From assembly GCA_019359125.1 (NCBI GenBank), contig JAHHHY010000008.1, forward strand, positions 62,001 to 126,000: 64,000 nucleotides of DNA. Direction: 5' to 3'. Numbering within the stretch: the first letter of the stretch is position 1; each line of letters opens with the position of its first letter. Position numbers and translations under genes: made by a program. A model generated the notes under the pieces. The model did not search any database. It saw only the letters and a list, made by a program, of their open reading frames with translations, and was not told the DNA's origin. This DNA is from Pleurocapsa minor GSE-CHR-MK 17-07R (GTDB taxonomy: Bacteria > Chloroflexota > Anaerolineae > Aggregatilineales > Phototrophicaceae). This document shows, piece after piece, positions 1 to 9,116 of the stretch.

Positions 1-125
1 ATGACGACGTCGATAGCCGGCGAGGCATCGTTCAGGGTGATCGGGTCGGCGGCCGTCTGCGCAAAAGCAGGGAGGGCGGCCGTCAGGCAAAGCGCGGCGA
101 CGGCCAAAGTGACTAGACGTTTCAT
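1..125 (-). CDS. N-terminus of a secreted protein (cut by window edge)
   Basis: Only the first 41 codons lie in the window. They read as a classical signal peptide: a KR-containing start, an Ala/Leu-rich core, and a likely cleavage site after the AFA at about residue 24, followed by a mature start rich in Ala, Asp and Thr. The ATG overlaps the TGA of the upstream apbE by four bases (ATGA), so translation is probably coupled. As a neighbour of ApbE it might be a flavin-carrying or electron-transfer exported protein. That is inference from position only, because no FMN-attachment motif is visible in the part present. Confidence 0.6.
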   Translation of the reverse strand, partial: MKRLVTLAVAALCLTAALPAFAQTAADPITLNDASPAIDVV

Positions 126-1057
126 GGCAGGTTCCTTTCGTAATACAGATGGGCAAAATCAGGTGTTGTGAGCACAGCGCCATCGTGGCGCACCACCAGC
201 CCGCCGCTGTTCCACTGTGCTTGCAGCCAGGTCAGGCCGGCCTCAGCGCCGCGCAGCAGCACCGCTTTGGCATAGGCTTCGGCGGTCGTAGCATCCGGGT
301 GGCTGATGCTGACAGACAGCACATCCGACCGGGCGGGCAGGCCTGTGCGCGGGTCGATGATGTGGTGACGCTGCGTTCCGTCGGCGGTCGTCCAGCGGCG
401 GAAATCGGTGCCGCTGGTCACCAGGCTGGTATCGCGCAGCCACAGCGAGACGAGGGGATCGCCCGTGTGCGGGTCGGCAATCTGCGCTTCCCAGCCGGGC
501 TGGCCTTCCGGCGCGCCGCGCGCCACCATGTCGCCGCCGATGTTGACCAGGCAGGCCCCGTATGGGGACAGGCCGTCGGCCAGATGACTGGCAGCCCAGC
601 CTTTGGCGCTGCCGCCCAGGTCGATCGCGCTGCCTGCCGGAATCCGCACTTCACAGGACTCCGGTCGCAGCTCGATGGCCTGCCAGTCGGCGGCTGGCAC
701 CGGCGCTGAGGCATCCGGTTGGCCGATCTCACCAAAGCTGCGCGCATAGCCATTGGCCAGCAGTGCCGGCAGCACCAGCGGGTTAAATGCCCCGTTCGTC
801 AGCCGGGCGGCGTGCTTGGCCGCATGGATATTCTCGAACAGCACGGCGCTGACGGCGCACCACTGGCCTGCACGGTCATTGAAGCGCATCAGCTCGCTGT
901 CTGGCCGAAAGCGCGACAGGCTGGCCTCCAGCACCTCGACCTGCGCGGGCAGTTCTGCCAGCAGCGCCAGGCCTTGTGACGCGTCGGCATCCGTCTCCAG
1001 CTGGATCGTGATGCCGCAGCCCATCGCCCGGAAGCTGGTATAGATCACGCGCTTCAT
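122..1057 (-). CDS. apbE: FAD:protein FMN transferase (ApbE family)
   Basis: ApbE proteins transfer FMN from FAD onto a Thr of target proteins, usually outside the membrane. The 311 residues show the family landmarks in order: an AMGCGITIQL start, IDLGGSAKGW at about 145-154, VNIGGDM at 171-177, HHIIDPRTG at 231-239 and the acidic metal-binding segment DATTAEAYAKA at 255-265. No signal peptide or lipobox is evident, unlike many secreted ApbE, so the site of action is unclear. Both ends overlap neighbours by ATGA, placing it in the middle of a coupled three-gene unit. The family call is firm; the target protein is unknown. Confidence 0.93.
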   Translation of the reverse strand: MKRVIYTSFRAMGCGITIQLETDADASQGLALLAELPAQVEVLEASLSRFRPDSELMRFNDRAGQWCAVSAVLFENIHAAKHAARLTNGAFNPLVLPALLANGYARSFGEIGQPDASAPVPAADWQAIELRPESCEVRIPAGSAIDLGGSAKGWAASHLADGLSPYGACLVNIGGDMVARGAPEGQPGWEAQIADPHTGDPLVSLWLRDTSLVTSGTDFRRWTTADGTQRHHIIDPRTGLPARSDVLSVSISHPDATTAEAYAKAVLLRGAEAGLTWLQAQWNSGGLVVRHDGAVLTTPDFAHLYYERNLP

Positions 1058-1485
1058 CGTGTCGACCTGCTGACCTGCGGGACGGCCTGCTGCATGATGA
1101 CCGGCGCAGGGGCCGAGAGCTGCTGCGGCGCGGGCGGCTGAATCACGGCCTGCGACGACTGTGGTGCGCTGGGTGCCGCTGGCGCGCTCACGATCGGCTG
1201 GCTGGCGGCCGAGGCCTGGCCGGACTGGCGCAGGATAATGATGCTGGGCGCGGCCTGTTGAATCGTCAGCGCGGGCGCCTGCTGTGCGACCGTGGCCGGG
1301 GCGGATGTGCCGTCAGCCAGCGGGACAAGGGTGATCGCTTCAGGAGCGGGTGTCTGGGTGAGTTCAAGGATCTGGCGTGCGTCCAGCATGGCGAGATTCT
1401 GGGCGCCAAAGACAGTCGCGATGGTGGTGGTCGTCACCAGGGCGCTTCGTATCAGCAGTTTGCGGGCGCGGTCTGTATTTGCCAT
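1054..1485 (-). CDS. small Pro/Ala/Gln-rich membrane-anchored or exported protein
   Basis: I do not recognise a family for these 143 residues. The N-terminus has basic residues (RARK) followed by a hydrophobic stretch (about residues 12-33) that could be a signal anchor. The rest is low-complexity Ala, Pro, Gln and Ser with no cysteines and looks disordered and extracytoplasmic. Its stop overlaps the apbE start by ATGA, so it is the first gene of the apbE unit. Upstream sit 11-base-spaced TTAA repeats (about 1549-1586) that may be its regulatory region. It could be a scaffold for the flavoprotein system, but that is a guess. Confidence 0.6.
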   Translation of the reverse strand: MANTDRARKLLIRSALVTTTTIATVFGAQNLAMLDARQILELTQTPAPEAITLVPLADGTSAPATVAQQAPALTIQQAAPSIIILRQSGQASAASQPIVSAPAAPSAPQSSQAVIQPPAPQQLSAPAPVIMQQAVPQVSRSTR

Positions 1486-1548
1486 TTTGGAGTTCTCCGG
1501 TTCGTCGTTGGTGCTGATTTCACCTTACGCCTTTCCCGGCCAGTCTGT

Positions 1549-1586
1549 TTAAACGCCGCCTCAACGTCACCTTAAATCCGGCTTAA
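1549..1586. promoter_or_regulatory. 11-base-periodic TTAA direct repeats (response-regulator-type boxes)
   Basis: TCAA at 1561, TTAA at 1572 and TTAA at 1583 recur exactly every 11 bases, with a further TTAA at 1549. Such spacing is typical of OmpR/PhoB-type tandem binding sites. One unit (TTAAATCCGGC) closely matches the TTAAATCCCGG unit upstream of pstS at 55480. The repeats lie 60-135 bases upstream of the gene starting at 1485, oriented opposite to it. Function is inferred. Confidence 0.4.
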
Positions 1587-1599
1587 ATCACCTGCCGAC

Positions 1600-1638
1600 A
1601 AAAAGGCGAGAGGCAGGCTGGTGGGCGCTGCCTCTCGC
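1600..1638 (-). terminator. intrinsic terminator after ppdK
   Basis: A perfect 11-base-pair inverted repeat (arms 1606-1616 and 1628-1638, loop 11) is followed on the minus strand by CCTTTTTG. It lies about 50 bases beyond the stop of the pyruvate phosphate dikinase gene, the normal position for a Rho-independent terminator. Confidence 0.85.
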
Positions 1639-1690
1639 TGGATGAGATGGGTGTCAGGCCAGCCTGGTCAGCCGGCCTGTGCCTTTAGCC

Positions 1691-4444
1691 TTACGGCTTC
1701 TTCTCGAGGGCGGCGTGGGCGGCAGCCAGGCGCGCCACCGGCACGCGGAACGGCGAGCAGCTCACGTAGTCCAGGCCCGCATGATGGCAGAAACGGATGC
1801 TCTTGGGGTCGCCGCCATGCTCGCCGCAGATGCCCACTTCCAGATTCGGGCGCGTCTTGCGGCCCTTCAGCACGGCTGTTTCGATCAGGCTGCCGACACC
1901 CTTTTCGTCCAGCACCTGGAACGGATTTTCGGGCAGGAAACCATGCTCGACATAGTGCAGCAGGAACTTGCCTTCGGCGTCGTCACGGCTGATGCCGAAC
2001 GTCGTCTGCGTCAGGTCATTGGTGCCGAACGAGAAGAATTCCGAGTACTCGGCCATCTGGTCGGCGATCAGGGCGGCGCGCGGCAGCTCGATCATCGTGC
2101 CGATCTTGTAGTGGACTTCCACGCCGGCGGCCGTCATCACTTCGGTCGCGACCTTTTCGATCAGCTCGCGCATGAACTTGATTTCGGTGACGATGGAGGT
2201 CACAGCGACCATGATTTCGGGGCGCACGTCCACGCCTTCCTGCTTGAGCTGGCAGGCCGCCTCAAACAGCGCGCGGATCTGCATGGTGGTGATGCCCGGG
2301 CGCACAATGCCCAGGCGCACGCCGCGCAGGCCCAGCATCGGGTTGAATTCGTGCAGGTTTTCGACTGCCTTCATCAGCTCTTCGATGCGCGTCAGCTCGT
2401 TCGGGCGGTCATTCATCAGGCGCAGGCCGGCGGCGCGCATCGCCAGTTGTTCGTGGTCTGGCATGAATTCGTGCAGCGGCGGGTCCAGCAGGCGGACGAT
2501 GACGGGCAGGCCGTCCATCGCCTTGAAGATGCCGTAGAAGTCGTCGTGCTGGAACTGCTGCAGCTTGGCCAGATGCATCGCTTCTTCGGCGCTGTCTGGC
2601 TCGGAAAGGATCATCGCCTGCACGATCGGCAGACGCTCTTCCTGGAAGAACATATGCTCGGTGCGACACAGGCCGACACCCTGCGCGCCATAGTCACGGG
2701 CGCGGCGGGCATCCACCGGGTAGTCTGCATTGGCATAGATGCCCAGCGTGCGGAACTCATCTGCCCATGTGAGCAGCGTGCGCAGCTGAATTTCGCGCGA
2801 GAACTCTGGCTCGATCTGGGCCATTTCGCCGGTGAAGACTTCGCCGGTGGAGCCGTCAATCGAGATGACCTCGCCTTCCTGGATGACCACATCGCCCACG
2901 CGCAGCTGGCGGTTGCGCAGGTCAATATCGAGGGATTCGGCGCCGCACACGCAGGGCACGCCAAACTGCCGCGCCACGACGGCCGCGTGGCTGGTGGCAC
3001 CGCCGCGGCTGGTCAGGATGCCGCGTGAGGCCAGCATCCCGTGCACATCGTCGGGCTTGGTCTCCGGGCGCACCATGATGACCGACCTCTTGGCCTTGCC
3101 CCACTTCTCGGCCAGGTCGGCATCAAAGGCGACCACGCCGACGGCAGCACCTGGTGATGCATTCACGCCGGTGGCGATCATGCGCCCGGCCTTGCGCGCT
3201 TCCTGCTTGGCCACGTCGTCAAACTGCGAGTGCAGCAGGCGGATGACCAGGTCTGGCGTCACGCGCAGCACGGCTTCCTGCTTGTTGATCAGGCCTTCCT
3301 GCACCATCTCCACGGCGATGCGCACGGCCGCGCGTGCGGTCCGCTTGCCGTCGCGGGTTTGCAGCATCCACAGCTTGCCGCGTTCAATCGTGAACTCGAC
3401 GTCCTGCATGTTGCGGTAGTGATGCTCCAGCTTGCCCACGATATCGACAAACTGCGCGTAAATGGCCGGATTTTCCTTTTCCAGCCCGGCAATCGCCACG
3501 GGTGTGCGGATGCCCGCCACCACGTCTTCGCCCTGCGCGTTCATCAGGAAGTCGCCAAACAGCTTGCGTTCGCCGGTGGCCGGGTTGCGCGTGAAAGCGA
3601 CGCCCGTGCCAGAGCCTTCGCCCATGTTGCCAAAGACCATCGTCTGCACATTGACCGCCGTGCCCAGGTCGTGGGCGATATGGGCGGCATTGCGATAGTC
3701 GACGGCGCGCTTGCCATTCCACGACCTGAACACCGCCTCGATCGACAGCTCAAGCTGGCGATACGGGTCCTGCGGGAAGTCTTCGCCGGTTTCATGGCGG
3801 AAGACGCGCTGGAATTCTCCGACGACATCCTTCCAGTCATCGGCATTCAGGTCCACGTCAGACTTCACGCCGCGCGCAGCCTTGATTTCGGTCAGATAAT
3901 CTTCAAACGGTTCGTCGGCGATGTTCATCACCACTGAGCCGAACATCTGCACCAGGCGGCGGTAAGCGTCGTAGACGAAGCGTTCGTCGCCGGTCAGCTT
4001 GACCATGCTCTTTGCGATTTCGTCGTTCATGCCCAGGTTGAGCACGGTGTCCATCATGCCGGGCATCGAGAACTTCGCGCCTGAACGGACGGAGACCAGG
4101 AGCGGGTTCGACGCGTCGCCGAACTTCTTGCCGGCCTTCTTTTCCACTTCCTTCAGGGCTTCCTTCACCTGGTCCCACATGCGCGCAGGGAACTTGTTGC
4201 CCCCGGCGAGGTAGGCGTTACAGGCCTCGGTGGTGACGGTCAGGCCGGGGGGCACGGGCACCTGCGCCCGCGTCATATCACCCAGGCCGGCGCCCTTGCC
4301 GCCCAGCAGCGAGCGGGTCTTGTCCCACGAGCCGCCCAGCATGTTCTGCACGGTGTCGATTTGGTCGAACAGGTAGACCCAGCGATGGTTGGTTTCGGTC
4401 TGATGATTTTGGATTTTCTTTTGTGGAAGGGCGGAGACAGCCAT
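1691..4444 (-). CDS. ppdK: pyruvate, phosphate dikinase
   Basis: The enzyme interconverts pyruvate, ATP and Pi with PEP, AMP and PPi. The 917-residue length suits the family. The N-terminal nucleotide-binding region has GGKGAGLGDM. The swivelling phosphohistidine domain has GGATSHAAVVARQFG near residue 480 with its catalytic His. The C-terminal PEP/pyruvate TIM barrel shows GLCRTEHMFF and the GICGEHGGDP segment with the active-site Cys near 876. The start is supported by AGAGGA about seven bases upstream of the ATG. It lies about 100 bases downstream of the DHOD-like gene on the same strand as nifJ, suggesting a pyruvate-node module. An intrinsic terminator follows it. Confidence 0.97.
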   Translation of the reverse strand: MAVSALPQKKIQNHQTETNHRWVYLFDQIDTVQNMLGGSWDKTRSLLGGKGAGLGDMTRAQVPVPPGLTVTTEACNAYLAGGNKFPARMWDQVKEALKEVEKKAGKKFGDASNPLLVSVRSGAKFSMPGMMDTVLNLGMNDEIAKSMVKLTGDERFVYDAYRRLVQMFGSVVMNIADEPFEDYLTEIKAARGVKSDVDLNADDWKDVVGEFQRVFRHETGEDFPQDPYRQLELSIEAVFRSWNGKRAVDYRNAAHIAHDLGTAVNVQTMVFGNMGEGSGTGVAFTRNPATGERKLFGDFLMNAQGEDVVAGIRTPVAIAGLEKENPAIYAQFVDIVGKLEHHYRNMQDVEFTIERGKLWMLQTRDGKRTARAAVRIAVEMVQEGLINKQEAVLRVTPDLVIRLLHSQFDDVAKQEARKAGRMIATGVNASPGAAVGVVAFDADLAEKWGKAKRSVIMVRPETKPDDVHGMLASRGILTSRGGATSHAAVVARQFGVPCVCGAESLDIDLRNRQLRVGDVVIQEGEVISIDGSTGEVFTGEMAQIEPEFSREIQLRTLLTWADEFRTLGIYANADYPVDARRARDYGAQGVGLCRTEHMFFQEERLPIVQAMILSEPDSAEEAMHLAKLQQFQHDDFYGIFKAMDGLPVIVRLLDPPLHEFMPDHEQLAMRAAGLRLMNDRPNELTRIEELMKAVENLHEFNPMLGLRGVRLGIVRPGITTMQIRALFEAACQLKQEGVDVRPEIMVAVTSIVTEIKFMRELIEKVATEVMTAAGVEVHYKIGTMIELPRAALIADQMAEYSEFFSFGTNDLTQTTFGISRDDAEGKFLLHYVEHGFLPENPFQVLDEKGVGSLIETAVLKGRKTRPNLEVGICGEHGGDPKSIRFCHHAGLDYVSCSPFRVPVARLAAAHAALEKKP

Positions 4445-4549
4445 GATAGTCCTCTTTTCTTACAAGCAGCACAGGTATTGATGATCGTTCTGTGACGCTG
4501 GCCAGAATTTCAACGGCGGTCGGCGCCTGTCGCGATTTAGGTGAACAGG

Positions 4550-5551
4550 TTAACGTTGCACGGCCTTGTAATAGGTCAGTGCCTTCATATACTGCGCCCG
4601 CTCATAGGCGGCCGGGTCTTCGGCATGACGCTGGCTGAGCGCGCCGCGCATCTGCGTGACTGACGTATATTCGTGCGTTTCCATCCAATCGATCAGCTCG
4701 CGCTCGGCGGTGGCGATATGGCCGCTGCCATGCCGCAGCAGCGCCGAGGCCATCATCGTGACGGTGGCGCCGGCCAGCAGCATCTTGGCGGCGTCCAGCC
4801 CGCCGTGAATGCCGCCGGTGGCTGCCATGTCGGCCTGGATGTGGCCGAACAGGATGGCGATCCAGCGCATCGGCAGGCGCTGTGCCTGCGGCGTGCTGAG
4901 CAGGATGTTCGGCTTCACTTCCAGCGTCTCCAGGTCGATATCCGGCTGGTAGAAGCGGTTGAACAGCACCAGTGCCCGCGCGCCCGCTTCGTCAAAACGC
5001 TTCGCCATATTGGCCATGTTGCTGAAGAACGGGCTTAGCTTGACCGCGACCGGGATGCCGACCGCGCTGCAGACTGCGCTCACCGTGTCGATGTCCATCT
5101 GCTCGATCTGCGCGCCGGACAGGTCGGGGTCGGTGGGGATGCTGTACAGGTTCAGTTCCAGCCCATCGGCGCCTGCATGCTCGATCTGGCGGGCATACTT
5201 CACCCAGTTGCCCGGCGTGGTGCCGTTCAGGCTGGCGATGATCGGGATGCTCACGTGGGCCTTCGCCTTCGAGATCAGCTCCAGATACTTGGCCGAGCTG
5301 GTCTTGAATTCCTGCGGCTCAGGGAAGTACGACAGCGCTTCGGAATAGCTTTCGGTGCCGAAGTTCATGTGATGATTGAGCGAAAGCTGCTCCAGCCGAA
5401 GCTGTTCTTCAAACAGCGAGAACATCACCACCGCGCCAGCACCGGCGTCTTCCAGCCGGCGGATGCCATCCACTGTCTCTGACAGCGGCGAGGCCGACGC
5501 GACGATCGGAGAGCGCAGGGTGTAGCCAAGATAGGTCGTCGTCAGGTCCAT
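4550..5551 (-). CDS. dihydroorotate dehydrogenase-like flavoprotein
   Basis: These 333 residues form an FMN-type TIM barrel of the DHOD-like family that recurs beside nifJ in several phyla. Visible are LGYTLRSPIVASASPLS at the start, a SLNGTTPGNW segment, GLELNLYSIP, VAVKLSPFFSN, and GGIHGGLDAAKMLLAGA near the end, as in phosphate and FMN binding. Only one base separates it from the nifJ stop, and its ribosome binding site (AAGGAG) lies inside the last nifJ codons, so the two are co-translated. A redox role linked to PFOR is more likely than pyrimidine synthesis, given the neighbour. The true reaction is not settled for the family. Confidence 0.88.
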   Translation of the reverse strand: MDLTTTYLGYTLRSPIVASASPLSETVDGIRRLEDAGAGAVVMFSLFEEQLRLEQLSLNHHMNFGTESYSEALSYFPEPQEFKTSSAKYLELISKAKAHVSIPIIASLNGTTPGNWVKYARQIEHAGADGLELNLYSIPTDPDLSGAQIEQMDIDTVSAVCSAVGIPVAVKLSPFFSNMANMAKRFDEAGARALVLFNRFYQPDIDLETLEVKPNILLSTPQAQRLPMRWIAILFGHIQADMAATGGIHGGLDAAKMLLAGATVTMMASALLRHGSGHIATAERELIDWMETHEYTSVTQMRGALSQRHAEDPAAYERAQYMKALTYYKAVQR

Positions 5552-5552
5552 G

Positions 5553-8500
5553 TTATGCTCCTTGTCCGCTGCCGTTCGGGCCGAACGGGCGTGAGGCGAG
5601 ATAGTCGTACAGCGCCCAGCGCGTGGTCACGTCCTGCTGGGCCTGTTCAAACAGGCTCGCTGCGCTGTCGGGGTTGGTCAGTTCCAGCATCTTGAAGCGG
5701 TTTTCCATCTGCAGGTAATCGCGCAGCGGCAGCTTTGGCGCACGCGAGTCCAGCATGAGCGGATTCTCGCCGCGCGTCTCGCGCTCCGGGTTGTAGCGGT
5801 ACAGCAGCCACTGTCCGGTATCCACCGCCGCCTTCTGGTTCTTCAGCGCCGTGCGCATGTCGATGCCGTGGGCGATGCAGTGGCTGTAGGCGATGATGAG
5901 CGACGGCCCGTCATAGGCCTCGGCCTCGATGAAGGCGCGCAGCGTCTGCTCGTCCTTCGCGCCCATGGCCACGCGGGCCACGTACACATTGCCGTAGGTC
6001 ATGGCGATCAGGCCCAGGTCCTTCTTCGCCAGCGGCTTGCCACCGGCTGCGAACTTGGCGACTGCCGAGCGCGGCGTCGACTTCGACATCTGGCCGCCGG
6101 TGTTGGAGTACACTTCGGTATCCAGCACCAGCACATTGACATTGCGGCCGCTGGCCAACACATGGTCCAGCCCGCCGAATCCGATGTCATAGGCCCAGCC
6201 GTCACCGCCGATGATCCACACGTCGCGCTTGATGAGCGCATCGGCCAGCTCGGCCAGGCGCTTTGCCTCAGGCGAGGCCATGTCCACCAGCTTCTCCTTC
6301 AGCAGGGCCACGCGTTCGCGCTGCTCGTGGATGCCAGCTTCGTCGCGCTGGTCGGCTTCCAGCAGGGCGTGGGTCAGCACGCCGCCGATGTCGCCTTCCA
6401 GTGCCTTCAGCAGCTCAACCGCCTGTTCCGCCTGCTTGTCCAGCGCGACGCGCATGCCGTAGCCAAATTCGGCGTTGTCTTCAAACAGCGAGTTGGCCCA
6501 GGCCGGGCCGCGACCGTCCGCATTTGACGTATAGGGTGTGGTGGGCAGGTTGCCACCATAGATCGATGAGCAGCCGGTGGCATTGGCGATCACGGTGCGG
6601 TCGCCAAACAACTGCGTGACCAGCTTGATATAGGGCGTCTCGCCGCAGCCAGCGCATGCGCCGGAGAACTCGAACAGCGGCTGCTGTGCCTGCTGCTGGC
6701 GAATGCTGGTCGTCTTGATATTCAGGCGGTCCGTCTCCGGCAGCCCGAGGAAAAAGTCCCAGTTGACAACTTCCTGTTCGCGGATGGGCGGCTGGGGCGC
6801 CATGTTGAGCGCCTTCAGGTTCAGCATCGACTTGTTCCTGGCCGGGCACACGTCCACGCAGATGCCGCAGCCGGTGCAGTCTTCGGGCGCCACCTGGATG
6901 GTGTACTCCATGCCCGCCCATTCATGGTCGCGGGTCGGCACATGCTTGAAGGAGTCAGATGCGCCTTCCAGCGCCGCCGGTTCATAGGCCTTGATGCGGA
7001 TGACCGCGTGCGGGCACACCATCGCGCACTTGCCGCACTGGATGCACACTTCGGGGTCCCAGACCGGGATTTCGGTGGCCAGATTGCGCTTCTCATACTG
7101 GGTGGTGCCAGACGGATATGTGCCGTCAATCGGGAACGCGCTGACCGGGATAATGTCGCCATGCCGTGCGATCATCGTGCCCAGCACGCCCTGCACAAAG
7201 GCCGGAGCGGTCGCGGGGACGGGCGGGATCATCTCGACGGCGCTGCTGACGAATGCCGGCACCTGCACTACATGCAGATTTTCCAGCGTGTTGTCGACGG
7301 CCTTCAGGTTCATGGCGACGACTTCTTCGCCCTTGCGCCCGTAGGTCTTTTCAATCGAATGCTTGATGGCATTGATGGCGTCTTCACGCGGCAGCACGCC
7401 GGAAATGGCGAAGAAGCACACCTGCATCACCGTGTTGATGCGCCCGCCCATGCCGCTTTCGCGGGCGACCTTCAGGGCGTCGATCACATAGAAGCGCAGC
7501 TGTCGGTCGATGATCTGTTCCTGCACATCGCGCGGTAGCGTCGACCAGACTTCGTTCGGCCCGAACACGGTATTGAGCAGGAAGACGCCGCCCGGCACCG
7601 CATCGCTGAGCATGTCGAAACGGTCGAGGAAGGTCGGCTGATGGCAGGCGATGAAGTTGGCCCGCGTGATCAGGTAGGGCGCGCGGATCGGCTCCGGGCC
7701 AAAGCGCAGATGCGAAACCGTCATCGAGCCCGACTTCTTCGAGTCGTAGACGAAATAGCCTTGTGCATAATTAGGCGTGTTTTCGCCGATGATCTTGATC
7801 GAGTTCTTGTTTGCGCCCACGGTGCCGTCTGCGCCCAGCCCGTAGAACAGGGCGCGCACCACGCTGTCCGGCTCGATCGAGAAGCTGTTGTCGACGGCGA
7901 GGCTGGTGAAGCCGACATCATCGGTGATGCCCACGGTGAAGTGGTTGCGCGGCTTGTCTTCGGCCAGGTTGTCGAAGATAGCCATGACCATCGCCGGAGT
8001 GAATTCCTTCGAGGACAGGCCGTAGCGCCCGCCGACCACGACGGGGAACTGCGCCCCCTGCCAGGATTCATGCAGCGCGGTGATGGCGTCCACGTACATC
8101 GGCTCGCCTGCGCCGCCGGGTTCCTTGGTGCGGTCCATGATGGCGATGCTGCGCACCGTCTTCGGCAGGGCATTGACGAAGCGTTCTGCGTCGAACGGAC
8201 GGTACAGACGCACCTTCAGCACGCCCACCTTGCCGCCCTGTGCGTTGAGATAGTTCGCGGTCTCCTGGGCGGTCTCGCAGCCGGAGCCCATCAGCACGAT
8301 CACGCGCTCTGCATCCGGCGCGCCATAGTATTCATACAGGTGATACTGCCGTCCAGTCAGCCCGGCGAACTGGTCCATGGCGGCCTGCACGATATCGGGG
8401 CAGGCATTGTAGAACGGGTTGACGGTCTCGCGCGCCTGGAAATACACGTCCGGGTTCTGCGCGGTGCCGCGAATGAACGGATGCTCTGGCGACAGGCCGC

Positions 8501-9116
8501 GGCGGTGATGCGCGAAGATCAGTTCGTCGTCCATCATGGCGCGCATATCATCGTCGTCCAGCAGTTGAATGCGGGCGACTTCGTGCGAGGTGCGGAAGCC
8601 GTCGAAGAAGTGAATGAAGGGCACGCGGGCCTTCAACGTGGCGGCCTGCGCGATCAGCGCGAAGTCGTGCGCTTCCTGCACCGATGCCGAGGAGAGCAGC
8701 CCCCAGCCGGTGGAGCGCACCTGCATCACGTCGCTGTGGTCGCCGAAGATCGACAGCCCCTGCGCCGCCAGCGAACGCGCCGCGACGTGGAAGACCGCCG
8801 CTGTCAGCTCGCCTGCAATCTTGTACATGTTGGGGATCATCAGCAGCAGGCCCTGCGAGGCGGTGAAGGTGGTCGTCAGCGAGCCGGCCTGCAGCGCGCC
8901 GTGCACGGTGCCTGCTGCGCCTGCCTCGCTCTGCATCTCGACAACCTTTGGTATGGTGCCCCACAGGTTCGGCATATCGCTGGCCGCCCACTCATCCGAC
9001 CACTCGCCCATGGCGGACGACGGGGTGATGGGGTAAATGGCGATCACTTCATTTAACTTATAGGCGATCCGGGCGACTGCCTCGTTGCCATCCAGCGTCA
9101 TGAACTGCGTTCCCAT
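5553..9116 (-). CDS. nifJ: pyruvate:ferredoxin (flavodoxin) oxidoreductase
   Basis: PFOR oxidatively decarboxylates pyruvate to acetyl-CoA and CO2, reducing ferredoxin, and can run in reverse. The 1187-residue single chain carries the standard order: an N-terminal pyrimidine-binding domain (NEVIAIYPITPSSAMGEW), a gamma-type domain, and a two-cluster ferredoxin domain with CIQCGKCAMVCPHA near residue 690 and CTGCGICVDVCPAR near 750. These are followed by a TPP domain with GACAGCGETPYIKL, TGCSSIYGGNLP and GGDGWAYDIGFGGLDH. The start has AGAGGAA about six bases upstream. It heads the nifJ / DHOD-like pair with ppdK next downstream. An AT-rich, repeat-containing leader precedes it. Confidence 0.98.
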   Translation of the reverse strand: MGTQFMTLDGNEAVARIAYKLNEVIAIYPITPSSAMGEWSDEWAASDMPNLWGTIPKVVEMQSEAGAAGTVHGALQAGSLTTTFTASQGLLLMIPNMYKIAGELTAAVFHVAARSLAAQGLSIFGDHSDVMQVRSTGWGLLSSASVQEAHDFALIAQAATLKARVPFIHFFDGFRTSHEVARIQLLDDDDMRAMMDDELIFAHHRRGLSPEHPFIRGTAQNPDVYFQARETVNPFYNACPDIVQAAMDQFAGLTGRQYHLYEYYGAPDAERVIVLMGSGCETAQETANYLNAQGGKVGVLKVRLYRPFDAERFVNALPKTVRSIAIMDRTKEPGGAGEPMYVDAITALHESWQGAQFPVVVGGRYGLSSKEFTPAMVMAIFDNLAEDKPRNHFTVGITDDVGFTSLAVDNSFSIEPDSVVRALFYGLGADGTVGANKNSIKIIGENTPNYAQGYFVYDSKKSGSMTVSHLRFGPEPIRAPYLITRANFIACHQPTFLDRFDMLSDAVPGGVFLLNTVFGPNEVWSTLPRDVQEQIIDRQLRFYVIDALKVARESGMGGRINTVMQVCFFAISGVLPREDAINAIKHSIEKTYGRKGEEVVAMNLKAVDNTLENLHVVQVPAFVSSAVEMIPPVPATAPAFVQGVLGTMIARHGDIIPVSAFPIDGTYPSGTTQYEKRNLATEIPVWDPEVCIQCGKCAMVCPHAVIRIKAYEPAALEGASDSFKHVPTRDHEWAGMEYTIQVAPEDCTGCGICVDVCPARNKSMLNLKALNMAPQPPIREQEVVNWDFFLGLPETDRLNIKTTSIRQQQAQQPLFEFSGACAGCGETPYIKLVTQLFGDRTVIANATGCSSIYGGNLPTTPYTSNADGRGPAWANSLFEDNAEFGYGMRVALDKQAEQAVELLKALEGDIGGVLTHALLEADQRDEAGIHEQRERVALLKEKLVDMASPEAKRLAELADALIKRDVWIIGGDGWAYDIGFGGLDHVLASGRNVNVLVLDTEVYSNTGGQMSKSTPRSAVAKFAAGGKPLAKKDLGLIAMTYGNVYVARVAMGAKDEQTLRAFIEAEAYDGPSLIIAYSHCIAHGIDMRTALKNQKAAVDTGQWLLYRYNPERETRGENPLMLDSRAPKLPLRDYLQMENRFKMLELTNPDSAASLFEQAQQDVTTRWALYDYLASRPFGPNGSGQGA

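Noticed and set aside
1679-3028. A 449-codon open frame opposite ppdK
   Set aside because: It is the antisense shadow of strongly conserved ppdK sequence and also runs over the ppdK stop region without any recognisable motif.
7641-9056. A 471-codon open frame on the plus strand opposite nifJ
   Set aside because: It lies wholly inside a clear PFOR gene on the other strand and is His/Arg/Ala/Gly-rich, as expected from the complement of GC-rich codons. No domain is visible.
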